Source: an uncultured Lachnospiraceae bacterium (GTDB lineage Bacteria; Bacillota; Clostridia; Lachnospirales; Lachnospiraceae). From it: a DNA stretch of 64,000 nucleotides. Under the pieces are notes generated by a model, which did no database searches, had not been told where the DNA came from, and saw only the letters and a list, made by a program, of their open reading frames with translations. A program made the position numbers and the translations under genes. Location: positions 1-64,000 of the forward strand of contig CAJTRL010000004.1 in NCBI GenBank assembly GCA_910578715.1, given 5' to 3'. This document shows, piece after piece, positions 24,353-32,416 of the stretch; the stretch's first letter is position 1, and each line of letters begins with the position of its first letter.

Positions 24353-25849
24353 TTAAAATCTGTATGCCGCATCATTCCATTTCAGTTCCTTCTTGAAGTC
24401 ACGGATATTGGTGTTTTTATCGATAACGACGCTTTCGATTCCCATTGCCGCCGCCCAGTCTTCCATCTGCTCTACCGTCAAATCATAGGAGAATGCCGTA
24501 TGATGCGCGCCGCCCGCAAGAATCCATGCCGTCGCCCCGATTTCCAGATTCGGCTGAGGCGTCCAGAATGCCGTACCAACCGGAAGTTTCGGCATTGGCT
24601 TCTCCACCTTTTTGCAGTCCACCGCGTTAATCAGGAGGCGGAATCTCGTTCCCAGGTCAACCAGCGAGCATGCAACCGCCGGACCTGTCTTGGAAGTGAA
24701 TACGAGACGCGCGGGGTCTTCCCTGTTGCCCATGGAAAGCGGACACACTTTGATACCAATTTCTCCTTCCGCAACGGAAGGGCATACTTCCAGCATATGC
24801 GCCTGTAAAATGCCTTCTTTGCCGGGAACCAGATTATAAGTATAATCCTCCATCATGGAAGTTCCTTTGGCGTCCTTGATATCGGCTGTCATCAGTTTCA
24901 TCAGGCGTACCATCGCCGCCACTTTCCAGTCACCCTCCGCGCCGAAACCATAGCCTTTTTCCATCAGCCTCTGGATGGAAAGGCCCGGTAACTGCTGTAA
25001 CCCTCCAAGCATGCCGAAATGGGTAACTACCGCATGATAGTCGTTTTCCGTCAGGAACTTCTCGATGCCGATTTCCTGTCTTGCCTGTACTGTCACATGA
25101 CGCCTGAATTCGTCTAAATCTCTTCCTTCGTCAATAATCTTATATTTGCTGTAATATTCTTCCACGAGCGCATCCACATCGCCCTGCGGCACGGCGTCAA
25201 CATATTCCACCAAATCATTCACGCAGTAATGGTCGATTTCCCAGCCGAACTTAATCTGCGCTTCCACTTTATCGCCTTCCGTCACGGCTACGTTGTTCAT
25301 ATTGTCGCCGAAACGGCACACCCGGACATGGGAAGACTCGATAACGCCGAGCGCCGTCCGCATCCAACTTCCAATCTGTTCCTGTACCCTTTCGGAAGCC
25401 CAGTGGCCTACGATGATTTTCCGCTCGATTCCCATGCGGCTTACAATATGGCCGTATTCTCTGTCGCCGTGGGCCGACTGGTTCTCGTTCATGAAATCCA
25501 TATCAATTGTATCATACGGAAGCTCTTCGTTAAACTGCGTATGAAGATGACAAAGCGGTTTTTTAAATTCCTTCAGGCCGAGTATCCACATCTTGGCCGG
25601 AGAAAAAGTGTGCATCCATGTGATAACGCCCGCGCACAAATCGTCATTATTCGCATCGTTAAAGGTCTTACGTATCGACGCCTGACTAATCAGCGTCGGC
25701 TTTAAGACAACCTCGAAAGGCAGCTTTCCGGAAGCGTTTAGTCCCTCCACTATTTTAGCCGAATGCTCCGCTACTTTTTTCAGGCATTCGTCTCCGTATA
25801 AATCCTGTGAACCGGTACAGAACCAGAACTGATAATTTTTTGTCTGCAT
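24353..25849 (-). CDS. araA: L-arabinose isomerase
   Basis: Converts L-arabinose to L-ribulose in the cytosol. The start is ATG 25849 (MQTKNYQFWFCTGSQDLYG), with AGAGAGG seven bases upstream; an in-frame codon at 25882 lacks a site. 498 residues, as usual. Family features: 'TWMHTFSPAKMWI', 'QFNEELPYDTIDMDFMN', catalytic Glu in 'FGAEGDWK' and 'MEDYTYN', and metal-ligand His in 'GGAHHTAFSYDL'. It is the first catabolic gene after the ABC importer, separated from it by a hairpin, and leads araA-araK-araD-tktN-tktC. Confidence 0.97.
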   Translation of the reverse strand: MQTKNYQFWFCTGSQDLYGDECLKKVAEHSAKIVEGLNASGKLPFEVVLKPTLISQASIRKTFNDANNDDLCAGVITWMHTFSPAKMWILGLKEFKKPLCHLHTQFNEELPYDTIDMDFMNENQSAHGDREYGHIVSRMGIERKIIVGHWASERVQEQIGSWMRTALGVIESSHVRVCRFGDNMNNVAVTEGDKVEAQIKFGWEIDHYCVNDLVEYVDAVPQGDVDALVEEYYSKYKIIDEGRDLDEFRRHVTVQARQEIGIEKFLTENDYHAVVTHFGMLGGLQQLPGLSIQRLMEKGYGFGAEGDWKVAAMVRLMKLMTADIKDAKGTSMMEDYTYNLVPGKEGILQAHMLEVCPSVAEGEIGIKVCPLSMGNREDPARLVFTSKTGPAVACSLVDLGTRFRLLINAVDCKKVEKPMPKLPVGTAFWTPQPNLEIGATAWILAGGAHHTAFSYDLTVEQMEDWAAAMGIESVVIDKNTNIRDFKKELKWNDAAYRF

Positions 25850-25913
25850 AAAAAACCTCTCTTTCCGCCGCTCCCGCAGCATATATAAATCATTCTATTT
25901 CCCATTGAAAACA

Positions 25914-25954
25914 GGCTGCCAAATCGGCAATCTTTTATTACCGGCATGGCAGCC
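25914..25954 (-). terminator. Hairpin between importer permease and araA
   Basis: GGCTGCC (25914-25920) pairs with GGCAGCC (25948-25954), with further internal pairing (GCCGAT/GCCGG). On the minus strand it is followed by TGTTTTC. It would partly terminate the transporter transcript and lower araA relative to the importer, or stabilise mRNA ends. Confidence 0.6.
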
Positions 25955-25991
25955 CGTCTTTTTTCATAAAAGACTTTTGTCCTTTATGATA

Positions 25992-27038
25992 TTATTTCTT
26001 TTTACGCGATATAACTACACTCTGGACAATCAGGAACAGACACAGCATTGCCGCAATCGTGATTCCTGTCCACCAGGCGTCATCAAGTCCCGCAGACGAA
26101 ACGATATTCTGAATCGTACTGAGTGACAGAACGCCGACAAACGTACCGAAAATATTACCGACACCGCCTGTCAGCATCGTACCGCCGATAATGGAAGATG
26201 CAATCGCATTCATTTCCGCGCCGGTCGCATGGGACGGAGAGCCGGAACCAACGTGCATAAAATACACAAATCCGCCAATTCCCGCTAACAATCCGCAAAA
26301 CAGATGCGCCAGAAACTTTGTTCTTTTTACATTAATACCTAACATCATCGCGCTCTGCGCATTTCCACCGACCGCGTAAAACTGACGGCCGAGCTTCGTC
26401 CATTTGAGCATAACGAACAGAATTGCAACGACTACCAGCGCAACAATAACGCCGATTTCGATATAAGCATCCACATAGTTGCCGAGCTTATTGACAGAAC
26501 CCATGCCGGGTACCACGATACGGGTTCCTTTCAGGGCAACAAAACTTTCATTTGCAACATTGAACGGGTCGGTATTTACAATCGTCGTCATACCGCGGGC
26601 AAAAAACATTCCGGCCAGCGTAACGATGAACGGCTGGATTTCCAGATAAGCAACCAGAAATCCCTGAACCAGACCAAATCCGAGTCCGATTGCAAGCGCA
26701 ATCACAATCGCCATGAATACATTGCCGTCATGGAAGTCCAGATATACCGCACAGCACATACATACAAGTGCGGTAACGCCGCCGACGGAAATATCGATTC
26801 CTTTGGTAATCATTACAAGGCTCATGCCACAGGAAAGAATAATCAGCGCCGCCTGCGCATTCAGAATATTAAAAAACGTCTGCGGTTTTCGGAAACCGGA
26901 ACCCAGGAATACAACCGCGCCCACATACATCAGCAGAAATACGACAATTGTAATGGTAAGGAGCAGATTCGTATCTGTCATATTTTTGAATTTATTTCCC
27001 AATCCGCCGGATGCGGATGTTTTATTATTTGATGACAT
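25992..27038 (-). CDS. Sugar ABC transporter permease 2 (YjfF/RbsC-like)
   Basis: A 348-residue multi-spanning permease of the CUT2 family (ribose/galactofuranose type, BPD_transp_2), with about eight to ten hydrophobic helices. Seen: 'GIDISVGGVTALVC', 'PFIVTLAGMFFARG', 'GGNAQSAMMLGINV' and the 'IIGGTMLTGGVGNIFGTFVG' loop near the C-terminus. It pairs with the permease encoded two bases upstream to form a heterodimeric channel. The start has GGAGG nine bases upstream. L-arabinose as substrate is inferred from the operon. Confidence 0.9.
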   Translation of the reverse strand: MSSNNKTSASGGLGNKFKNMTDTNLLLTITIVVFLLMYVGAVVFLGSGFRKPQTFFNILNAQAALIILSCGMSLVMITKGIDISVGGVTALVCMCCAVYLDFHDGNVFMAIVIALAIGLGFGLVQGFLVAYLEIQPFIVTLAGMFFARGMTTIVNTDPFNVANESFVALKGTRIVVPGMGSVNKLGNYVDAYIEIGVIVALVVVAILFVMLKWTKLGRQFYAVGGNAQSAMMLGINVKRTKFLAHLFCGLLAGIGGFVYFMHVGSGSPSHATGAEMNAIASSIIGGTMLTGGVGNIFGTFVGVLSLSTIQNIVSSAGLDDAWWTGITIAAMLCLFLIVQSVVISRKKK

Positions 27039-27039
27039 A

Positions 27040-28128
27040 CTATGCAGCCTCCTTCGTCTTTAATTTCTTCATGGTTGCAGTAAACCATTCCCGTACTACC
27101 GGTGCGCTGATAACAACCAGAACGATAACAACGACCGCCTTATACGCCGGAAGCGCTGTTGATTTTACGTTAAATTTAAACAATGTCTGTGTCAGGAACT
27201 GGATTACATAAGCGCCGATAATAGACGCCGTCATGTTAAACTTACCGCCGCCAAGCGCATTGCCGCCGAGCGCAACTGCCAGAATGGCATCCATCTCAAT
27301 ATCCTTCGCAATAACCGAATAATTAATGGAAGAAACACGGCTTGTTTTAATCAGTCCGACAACCGCAACGCACAGACCGAGAATTACAAATGAAAGCACT
27401 TTGATAATCTGCGGATTGAGACCGTTTAATCTGGAAGAATTTTCATTAATACCAACTGCCTGTGTATACAGTCTGAGGTTTGTAAACTTCAGTACAAGAC
27501 CGATTACCACCATACAGATAATCGCGATAAAAAACGGTGTCGGAATCGGAATGCCCGGTATAAAACCGCCAAAATATCCGAAAGAAGGCTCATTGACTAT
27601 CGGGAGTTCGTTATTGTTTATCCATGCCGCAATCGAACGGCCCGCCGTATAGAGAATCAGCGTCGCGACCATCGGCTGTATTTTAAAATATGCCACCAGC
27701 ACACCGTTAAACGCCCCGAACAGCATTGCTACGACACAGCATACAAGAAATCCGACAATAATCGGAGCCTGTAAGGTTTCCGGACGGGTATTATGCCCGC
27801 AGAGCACGCGGAGCAGAACGCTTCCCGCAATCGCTACCGCCGCGCCGACACTGATATCCTGGCCGCCGGTTGCCGCAGTAACGAGCGTCATGCCGATTGC
27901 CAGAATTGCAACTTCGGAACCGGAGTCCAGAATCGTCACCAGAAAACCGGACAGAACCGGATTCCCAAGATTGTTATAACCGAGCGTAATCTTAAAAAAG
28001 CCCGGGTCCGCAATCAGATTAAATAAGGCAAGCAGAAGCAGCGCCGCCAGCGGAATAAAAATCTGATTTTTGAATAGTTTCGTAAAATTATTTCCACCTG
28101 CTGGTTTCTTCAATTCCTTTGTTCCCAT
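27040..28128 (-). CDS. Sugar ABC transporter permease 1 (YtfT/RbsC-like)
   Basis: A 362-residue CUT2 permease, partner of the next gene. Membrane segments begin near residue 25. Seen: 'GGQDISVGAAVAIAGSVL', 'IQPMVATLILYTAGRS', 'GINENSSRLNGLNP' and 'VALGGNALGGGKFNMTASIIG'. The layout of one ATPase and two different permeases is that of the YtfQRT-YjfF furanose importer. The start codon directly follows the ATPase stop, with GGAGGTGACAG upstream, indicating translational coupling. Confidence 0.9.
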   Translation of the reverse strand: MGTKELKKPAGGNNFTKLFKNQIFIPLAALLLLALFNLIADPGFFKITLGYNNLGNPVLSGFLVTILDSGSEVAILAIGMTLVTAATGGQDISVGAAVAIAGSVLLRVLCGHNTRPETLQAPIIVGFLVCCVVAMLFGAFNGVLVAYFKIQPMVATLILYTAGRSIAAWINNNELPIVNEPSFGYFGGFIPGIPIPTPFFIAIICMVVIGLVLKFTNLRLYTQAVGINENSSRLNGLNPQIIKVLSFVILGLCVAVVGLIKTSRVSSINYSVIAKDIEMDAILAVALGGNALGGGKFNMTASIIGAYVIQFLTQTLFKFNVKSTALPAYKAVVVIVLVVISAPVVREWFTATMKKLKTKEAA

Positions 28129-29646
28129 CTATCTGTCACCTCCGGCAATCGTATTCATAATCGTTGTCTGGTTCAGCTCATCACCGGAAAGCTCGCCTAC
28201 AACCTTGCGGTCTCTCATAACAATCAGTCTCGAGCAGGTACGCAGCATTTCGTCCATCTCGGAAGAAATAAAGGTAACGCTCATGCCCTCCGATGCCAGC
28301 TTCAGCACTAACTTCTGGATATCCACCTTCGTTCCGACATCAATACCACGCGTCGGTTCATCCAGAATCAGATAATCCGGGTGGGTCAGAAGCCAGCGGG
28401 CCAGAATCACTTTCTGCTGGTTACCGCCGGAAAGCGACTTAATCGGCGTATCCGCGGAAGCAGTCTTAATGCTTAACAGCTTAATATATTCGTCTGCAAA
28501 TTTATTGGCTTCGGCTTTGGAGAAAGGTTTGAAGAATCCCTTCAGCACCTGCTGCGCCAGAATCAGATTATCGCGGACCGACAAATCTCCAACGATGCCG
28601 TCAATCTTACGGTCTTCCGGAAGATATGCAACTCCGTTGCGCATCGCATCGATTGGTTTGGAAATTCTGACTTCTTTTCCGTCTTTCTTTACTTTACCGC
28701 CAAGCACTCTGTCCGCACCAAAAATTGCCCGGACGCTCTCGCTTCTTCCCGAACCGAGCAGACCGGTAAATCCGTTGACTTCTCCCTTGTCAATATGGAA
28801 ATTGAACGGTTTGATTCCGGCATCGCTGTAAAGTCCTTCGGCCTCAAATACAGGAACCATATCTTTCTTTCTGTCAAATGCCTTCTGTTCGCTCTGAATA
28901 TCTGCCATATCGTCCAGTTCTTTTCCGAGCATTGCGGAAACGAGCTTAACGCGCGGCAAATCCTTAATTTCATATTCACCTACCAGTTTACCGTCACGCA
29001 TAACCGTAATCCTGTCGCAGACCTCATATACCTGGTCCAGGAAATGCGTAACGAAAATAATTCCTACCCCTCTCTTTTTCAGGTCGCGCATCAGCTTGAA
29101 CAGCTTCGCAACTTCCTGTTCGTCCAGAGAAGAGGTCGGTTCATCGAGAATCAGCACCTTACAGTCCATATCTACCGCACGGGCAATCGCAATCATCTGC
29201 TGAACCGCAATAGAGCAGCTCTCAAGCTGCTGCGTCGCCGTCGCGGGTATCTCCAGCGACTGTAAAATTTTCTCCGTATCAGCATTCATCTTTTTCCAGT
29301 TCTGATAAATACTTTTCGTCCGGCCTATGTACATATTTTCCGCGACCGAAAGATTCGGGCATAATGTAATTTCCTGATACACGGTACTGATGCCCACCTT
29401 CTGCGCATCCTGCGGCGAGCGGATGGACGCCGCCTTTCCTTCCAGCGAAATCGTTCCTTCATCCTTTACATAACCGGAAACTCCGGTCAAAACTTTAATC
29501 AGTGTTGATTTTCCGGCTCCGTTCTCGCCCATCAACGCATGAATTTCGCCAGCGCGCAGCGTAAAGTCTACCCCCTGTAAAGCGCGTACACCGGGAAAGC
29601 TCTTATGAATATTCCTCATTTCCAATAAAGCGCTTTCGTTCCCCAC
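28129..29646 (-). CDS. Sugar ABC transporter ATP-binding protein (double-ABC, YtfR-like; GTG start)
   Basis: A tandem ATPase of about 505 residues that powers sugar import. Domain 1: Walker A GENGAGKST, Walker B 'VLILDEPTSSLD'. Domain 2: degenerate Walker A region 'GLLGSGRSES', signature LSGGNQQKV, Walker B 'YLILDEPTRGID'. The split follows RbsA/MglA. The start is assigned to GTG 29646, eight bases from AGGAGG. The GTG at 29655 touches the ribosome site and is less likely. A terminator-like hairpin lies just upstream, so less ATPase than binding protein should be made. Confidence 0.9.
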   Translation of the reverse strand: MGNESALLEMRNIHKSFPGVRALQGVDFTLRAGEIHALMGENGAGKSTLIKVLTGVSGYVKDEGTISLEGKAASIRSPQDAQKVGISTVYQEITLCPNLSVAENMYIGRTKSIYQNWKKMNADTEKILQSLEIPATATQQLESCSIAVQQMIAIARAVDMDCKVLILDEPTSSLDEQEVAKLFKLMRDLKKRGVGIIFVTHFLDQVYEVCDRITVMRDGKLVGEYEIKDLPRVKLVSAMLGKELDDMADIQSEQKAFDRKKDMVPVFEAEGLYSDAGIKPFNFHIDKGEVNGFTGLLGSGRSESVRAIFGADRVLGGKVKKDGKEVRISKPIDAMRNGVAYLPEDRKIDGIVGDLSVRDNLILAQQVLKGFFKPFSKAEANKFADEYIKLLSIKTASADTPIKSLSGGNQQKVILARWLLTHPDYLILDEPTRGIDVGTKVDIQKLVLKLASEGMSVTFISSEMDEMLRTCSRLIVMRDRKVVGELSGDELNQTTIMNTIAGGDR

Positions 29647-29673
29647 TAAGTCCACCTCCTGTATTTTTTTCGG

Positions 29674-29714
29674 AAAAAAAGCGCGGTGCAGGCCTTATGT
29701 ACGCTGCGCCGCGC
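29674..29714 (-). terminator. Attenuating terminator between binding protein and ATPase genes
   Basis: On the minus strand a GC-rich stem (GCGCGG...GCAG with its complements) is followed by an uninterrupted TTTTTTT. It is a strong intrinsic terminator inside the operon, as expected where the binding protein is needed in excess over the membrane parts. Confidence 0.85.
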
Positions 29715-29752
29715 CTATCATTATTATAAGCTATTTTTGCTTACATGACAAC

Positions 29753-30850
29753 TTAAATACCGTAATTTGCAACATCATCTGCTGTGATTGTTGTAGCGTC
29801 GAAGCCCTTCTCATCCATGATGATTGTCTTCTCGGAAAGAGTCTCTCCGTTCTGCAGTTTCGTGATGATGTCATTGATGTAAGAAGACTGGAACGGGTTA
29901 CACTGGCCATCATAATTCCAGTTACCGTCAAGCAGTTCCTGAAGAGCCCACTGGTTGCAGTCAAATCCCATGATGATTACGTCGCCGTCAACACCGTGAG
30001 AGATGTTTGCGCTGTCAAGTGCCGCTACTGCGCCTCTTGCCATATCATCGTTCTCTGCATAAATTACGTTGAAAGATGTACCGGAATCGATTACGGACTG
30101 AACAATCTGCTGCGCTGTCTCAGCGTTCCAGTCTGCCGTCTGCTGTGTAACAATGTTCCATCCTTCAGCTTCAGCTGTATCGGTAAGTGCGCCGGAACGT
30201 CCAACCTGTGCTGCGGAACCCATTACACCCTGAAGATGAATGATGTTGTATTCGCTCAGGCCCTGGCTCTTTAACCAGTCAACCGCTGTCTGGCCTTCCT
30301 TATCCATATCGGAAACGATGGAACCTTCATAGAGGTCTTCGCTCGCATCGATTACACGGTCAAACAGGATAACTCTTACGCCTGCTGCCTGTGCATCCTG
30401 TAATGTGGAATCCCATCCTGCTGTACCAGCTGCGGAAAGAAGAAGATAATCAACGCCGTCCTGAATGAATTTCTGCGCTGCTGCAATCTGCTCGTCGTTT
30501 TCATTGCTGTAAGCGAAAGATGCGTCATATCCGTTTTCTTCTGTGAAAGTAGCTTTCAGGTCTTTGTCGTTCGCTGTACGATAACCGGATTCGTTCGGGT
30601 CATTGTTGATGATGCCGACTTTAATCAGTTCGCCGGAAGCTGCATCTGCAGAAGTATCTGCTGCTGTGTCTGCTGCCGTATCCGTTGTTGCTGCTGTGTC
30701 CGTTGTTGCAGCCGTATCTGTCGTTGCTGCTGTGTCTGTTGTTGCTGCTGTGTCTGTGGAAGCCGGAGCGCTGCCGCTGTTTCCACAACCGGTAACTACT
30801 GCCGCTACCATTGCAAGGCTGAGTACCATGCTGACTAATTTCTTTTTCAT
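29753..30850 (-). CDS. Sugar-binding lipoprotein of the arabinose ABC importer (YtfQ-like)
   Basis: An extracellular lipid-anchored binding protein of about 365 residues. The start is ATG 30850 (MKKKLVSMVL), eight bases from GGAGG; ATG 30856 is too close. Signal peptide with lipobox VVTGC, Cys22. A low-complexity Thr/Asp/Ala spacer (about 31-70) holds four to five AATTDT repeats. The periplasmic-binding fold follows: 'VGIINNDPNESGYRTAND', 'GWDSTLQDAQAAGV', 'YAENDDMARGAVAAL', 'GFDCNQWALQELL'. It is the first gene of the transport operon. Arabinose, perhaps as the furanose, is inferred as ligand. Confidence 0.92.
   Translation of the reverse strand: MKKKLVSMVLSLAMVAAVVTGCGNSGSAPASTDTAATTDTAATTDTAATTDTAATTDTAADTAADTSADAASGELIKVGIINNDPNESGYRTANDKDLKATFTEENGYDASFAYSNENDEQIAAAQKFIQDGVDYLLLSAAGTAGWDSTLQDAQAAGVRVILFDRVIDASEDLYEGSIVSDMDKEGQTAVDWLKSQGLSEYNIIHLQGVMGSAAQVGRSGALTDTAEAEGWNIVTQQTADWNAETAQQIVQSVIDSGTSFNVIYAENDDMARGAVAALDSANISHGVDGDVIIMGFDCNQWALQELLDGNWNYDGQCNPFQSSYINDIITKLQNGETLSEKTIIMDEKGFDATTITADDVANYGI
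30677..30757 (-). repeat. Tandem 18-bp repeats coding AATTDT in the lipoprotein spacer
   Basis: Four to five in-frame 18-base units encode the Ala-Ala-Thr-Thr-Asp-Thr repeat just after the lipid anchor. The units differ at synonymous positions. Copy number could change by slippage, varying the tether length. Confidence 0.8.
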
Positions 30851-30983
30851 ATTCATATCCTCCTTTTGTTTTCAGTAAGATGTATATCGCGATACCGTTC
30901 CGAAAACAGTGCCGCCGTTCTTACTGACTAGACTTTAACAGAATTATGCGTCCGTTTCAAGCTATTTTCGTTGTATTCACGAA

Positions 30984-31041
30984 TTTGAACGCTTTCGATA
31001 ATACAAATTTTGTTGAAAAAGTAATTATACAATACAAATTT
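30984..31041 (-). promoter_or_regulatory. Control region of the arabinose operon: repeated boxes and cre-like site
   Basis: The 470-base gap (30857-31327) separates the operon from the divergent araR-type gene. ATACAAATTT occurs twice in direct orientation (31001-31010 and 31032-31041), 31 bases apart, about three helical turns. ACAAA is part of the known Firmicutes AraR operator form (ATTTGT...ACAAAT). On the minus strand a TATAAT box lies at about 31030-31025, directly beside the second copy. A 14-base cre-like sequence (CGAAAGCGTTCAAA, 30998-30985 region) suggests CcpA control. The rest of the gap is A/T-rich with nothing else recognised. Confidence 0.5.
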
Positions 31042-31327
31042 ATAAAAATATTCAAAAATTTAATCTTTTTATAGTGTTTTGGTTCGATTTTTTCTTATTC
31101 TCCGGATTTATGAATTAAAAAAAGACCGTTTTTCATAGGCAATTCTTCTACTCTCATTTTAAAAGTCAACTTTTTTACGTTCTTATGACACGTCTATCAT
31201 AAATTTTTTATGTCAAAATTTTATAAAAGCACTTAATAAGAAAGAAAAATTATGATATTTTTATAAAAGAAGCCGTTATCTGCGGAAGAAATAAGAAAAT
31301 AGAACGGAAGGCGGACATTCAGATTTC

Positions 31328-32413
31328 ATGGAAATAAAATACAGGCAGCTTGCCGAAACGCTGAAAAAGGAACTGGAAAACTATATCAGACAGGGCATTT
31401 ATAAACTTCCGACGGAAAAAGAGCTGTGCGGGCAGTTCCACGCCAGCCGCCAGACAATCCGCCAGGCGCTTCTGATTCTGGAACAGGAAGGGCTGATTGT
31501 GAAAAAGCAGGGCAGCGGCTCCTATGTGACCGGCCTTCTTCCTGAAAAAAGCAAAAATCATGTGGCAGTTCTGCTTTCCACCGACACGGAATATATTTTC
31601 CCCGCGCTGCTTGGCGACCTGGAAACATTTCTCTCCACGGAAGGTTTTGCCGTCTCCGTCTACATTACCCAGAACCGCACGGACGTGGAGCGCACCATTT
31701 TGCAGTCTCTTACCGAAAAACCTCTGCGCGGTTTAATTGCAGAGCCCTCCCGTTCGGGCCTTCCGTCCCCGAATTATGATTTATATGAAAAGCTCTCCGC
31801 ACAGGGTACGCATATCGTATTTTTTCACGGTTACTATTCCAACCTGCCGCCCTTTTCTTATGTCAAAGACGACAACTATTCCGGCGGCTTCGCGCTCGGA
31901 CAGTTCCTGATACACCGGCAGCATAAGCAGATTGCCGGCATATTCCAGCTGGATACCATTCAGGGACAGGAACGGCATCTGGGCAGCACGCGCGCCATGC
32001 TGGAAGCGGGACTTCCCATCGACGAAGACACGGTTGCCTGGTTCACCACGGAGCAGCTCGTTCTTCTCGAGAAAAAGCAGGACACCCGTTTTCTTTCGGA
32101 CTTTATCCAGAGAAACTTAAAATCCTGTTCCGCCGTCATCTGTCACAACGATGAAATCGCCTACTGGCTGATAAAAGAACTTTCCTACGCCGGGCTCCAT
32201 GTGCCGGAGGATATCAGCATCGTCAGCTTCGACAACAGCTACTTAAGCGAGCTGTCCCGTCCTGCGCTGACCACCCTTTCCCATGAACCGCACGAAATGG
32301 CGTCGGCCGCCGTATCGCTCCTGATGAAAAAAATGCAGGGCCACAATGCCGTATCGATGCAGATTCCCTGGCGTCTCGTCGAACGGAGCTCCGCAGCAGT
32401 CTGGAATGGCTGA
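31328..32413 (+). CDS. araR: AraR-type repressor (GntR DNA-binding + LacI-type sensor)
   Basis: A 361-residue regulator. The N-terminal ~70 residues are a GntR winged helix ('YRQLAETLKKELENYI', 'LPTEKELCGQFHASRQTIRQAL'). The rest is a LacI/GalR-type sugar-binding domain ('DNYSGGFALGQFLI', 'AVICHNDEIAYWLIKEL', 'SIVSFDNSYLSELSRPALTTL'). This hybrid layout is that of Bacillus AraR, which represses arabinose genes and is released by L-arabinose. It is divergent from the arabinose operon, and the two share the intergenic region with repeated boxes. Its stop is 3 bases from that of the convergent response regulator. Confidence 0.9.
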   Translation: MEIKYRQLAETLKKELENYIRQGIYKLPTEKELCGQFHASRQTIRQALLILEQEGLIVKKQGSGSYVTGLLPEKSKNHVAVLLSTDTEYIFPALLGDLETFLSTEGFAVSVYITQNRTDVERTILQSLTEKPLRGLIAEPSRSGLPSPNYDLYEKLSAQGTHIVFFHGYYSNLPPFSYVKDDNYSGGFALGQFLIHRQHKQIAGIFQLDTIQGQERHLGSTRAMLEAGLPIDEDTVAWFTTEQLVLLEKKQDTRFLSDFIQRNLKSCSAVICHNDEIAYWLIKELSYAGLHVPEDISIVSFDNSYLSELSRPALTTLSHEPHEMASAAVSLLMKKMQGHNAVSMQIPWRLVERSSAAVWNG

Positions 32414-32416
32414 AGC

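Noticed and set aside
25914..25954. Hairpin before araA considered as a riboswitch
   Set aside because: Too short and simple for a ligand-binding RNA; a stem with a T run is enough to explain it.
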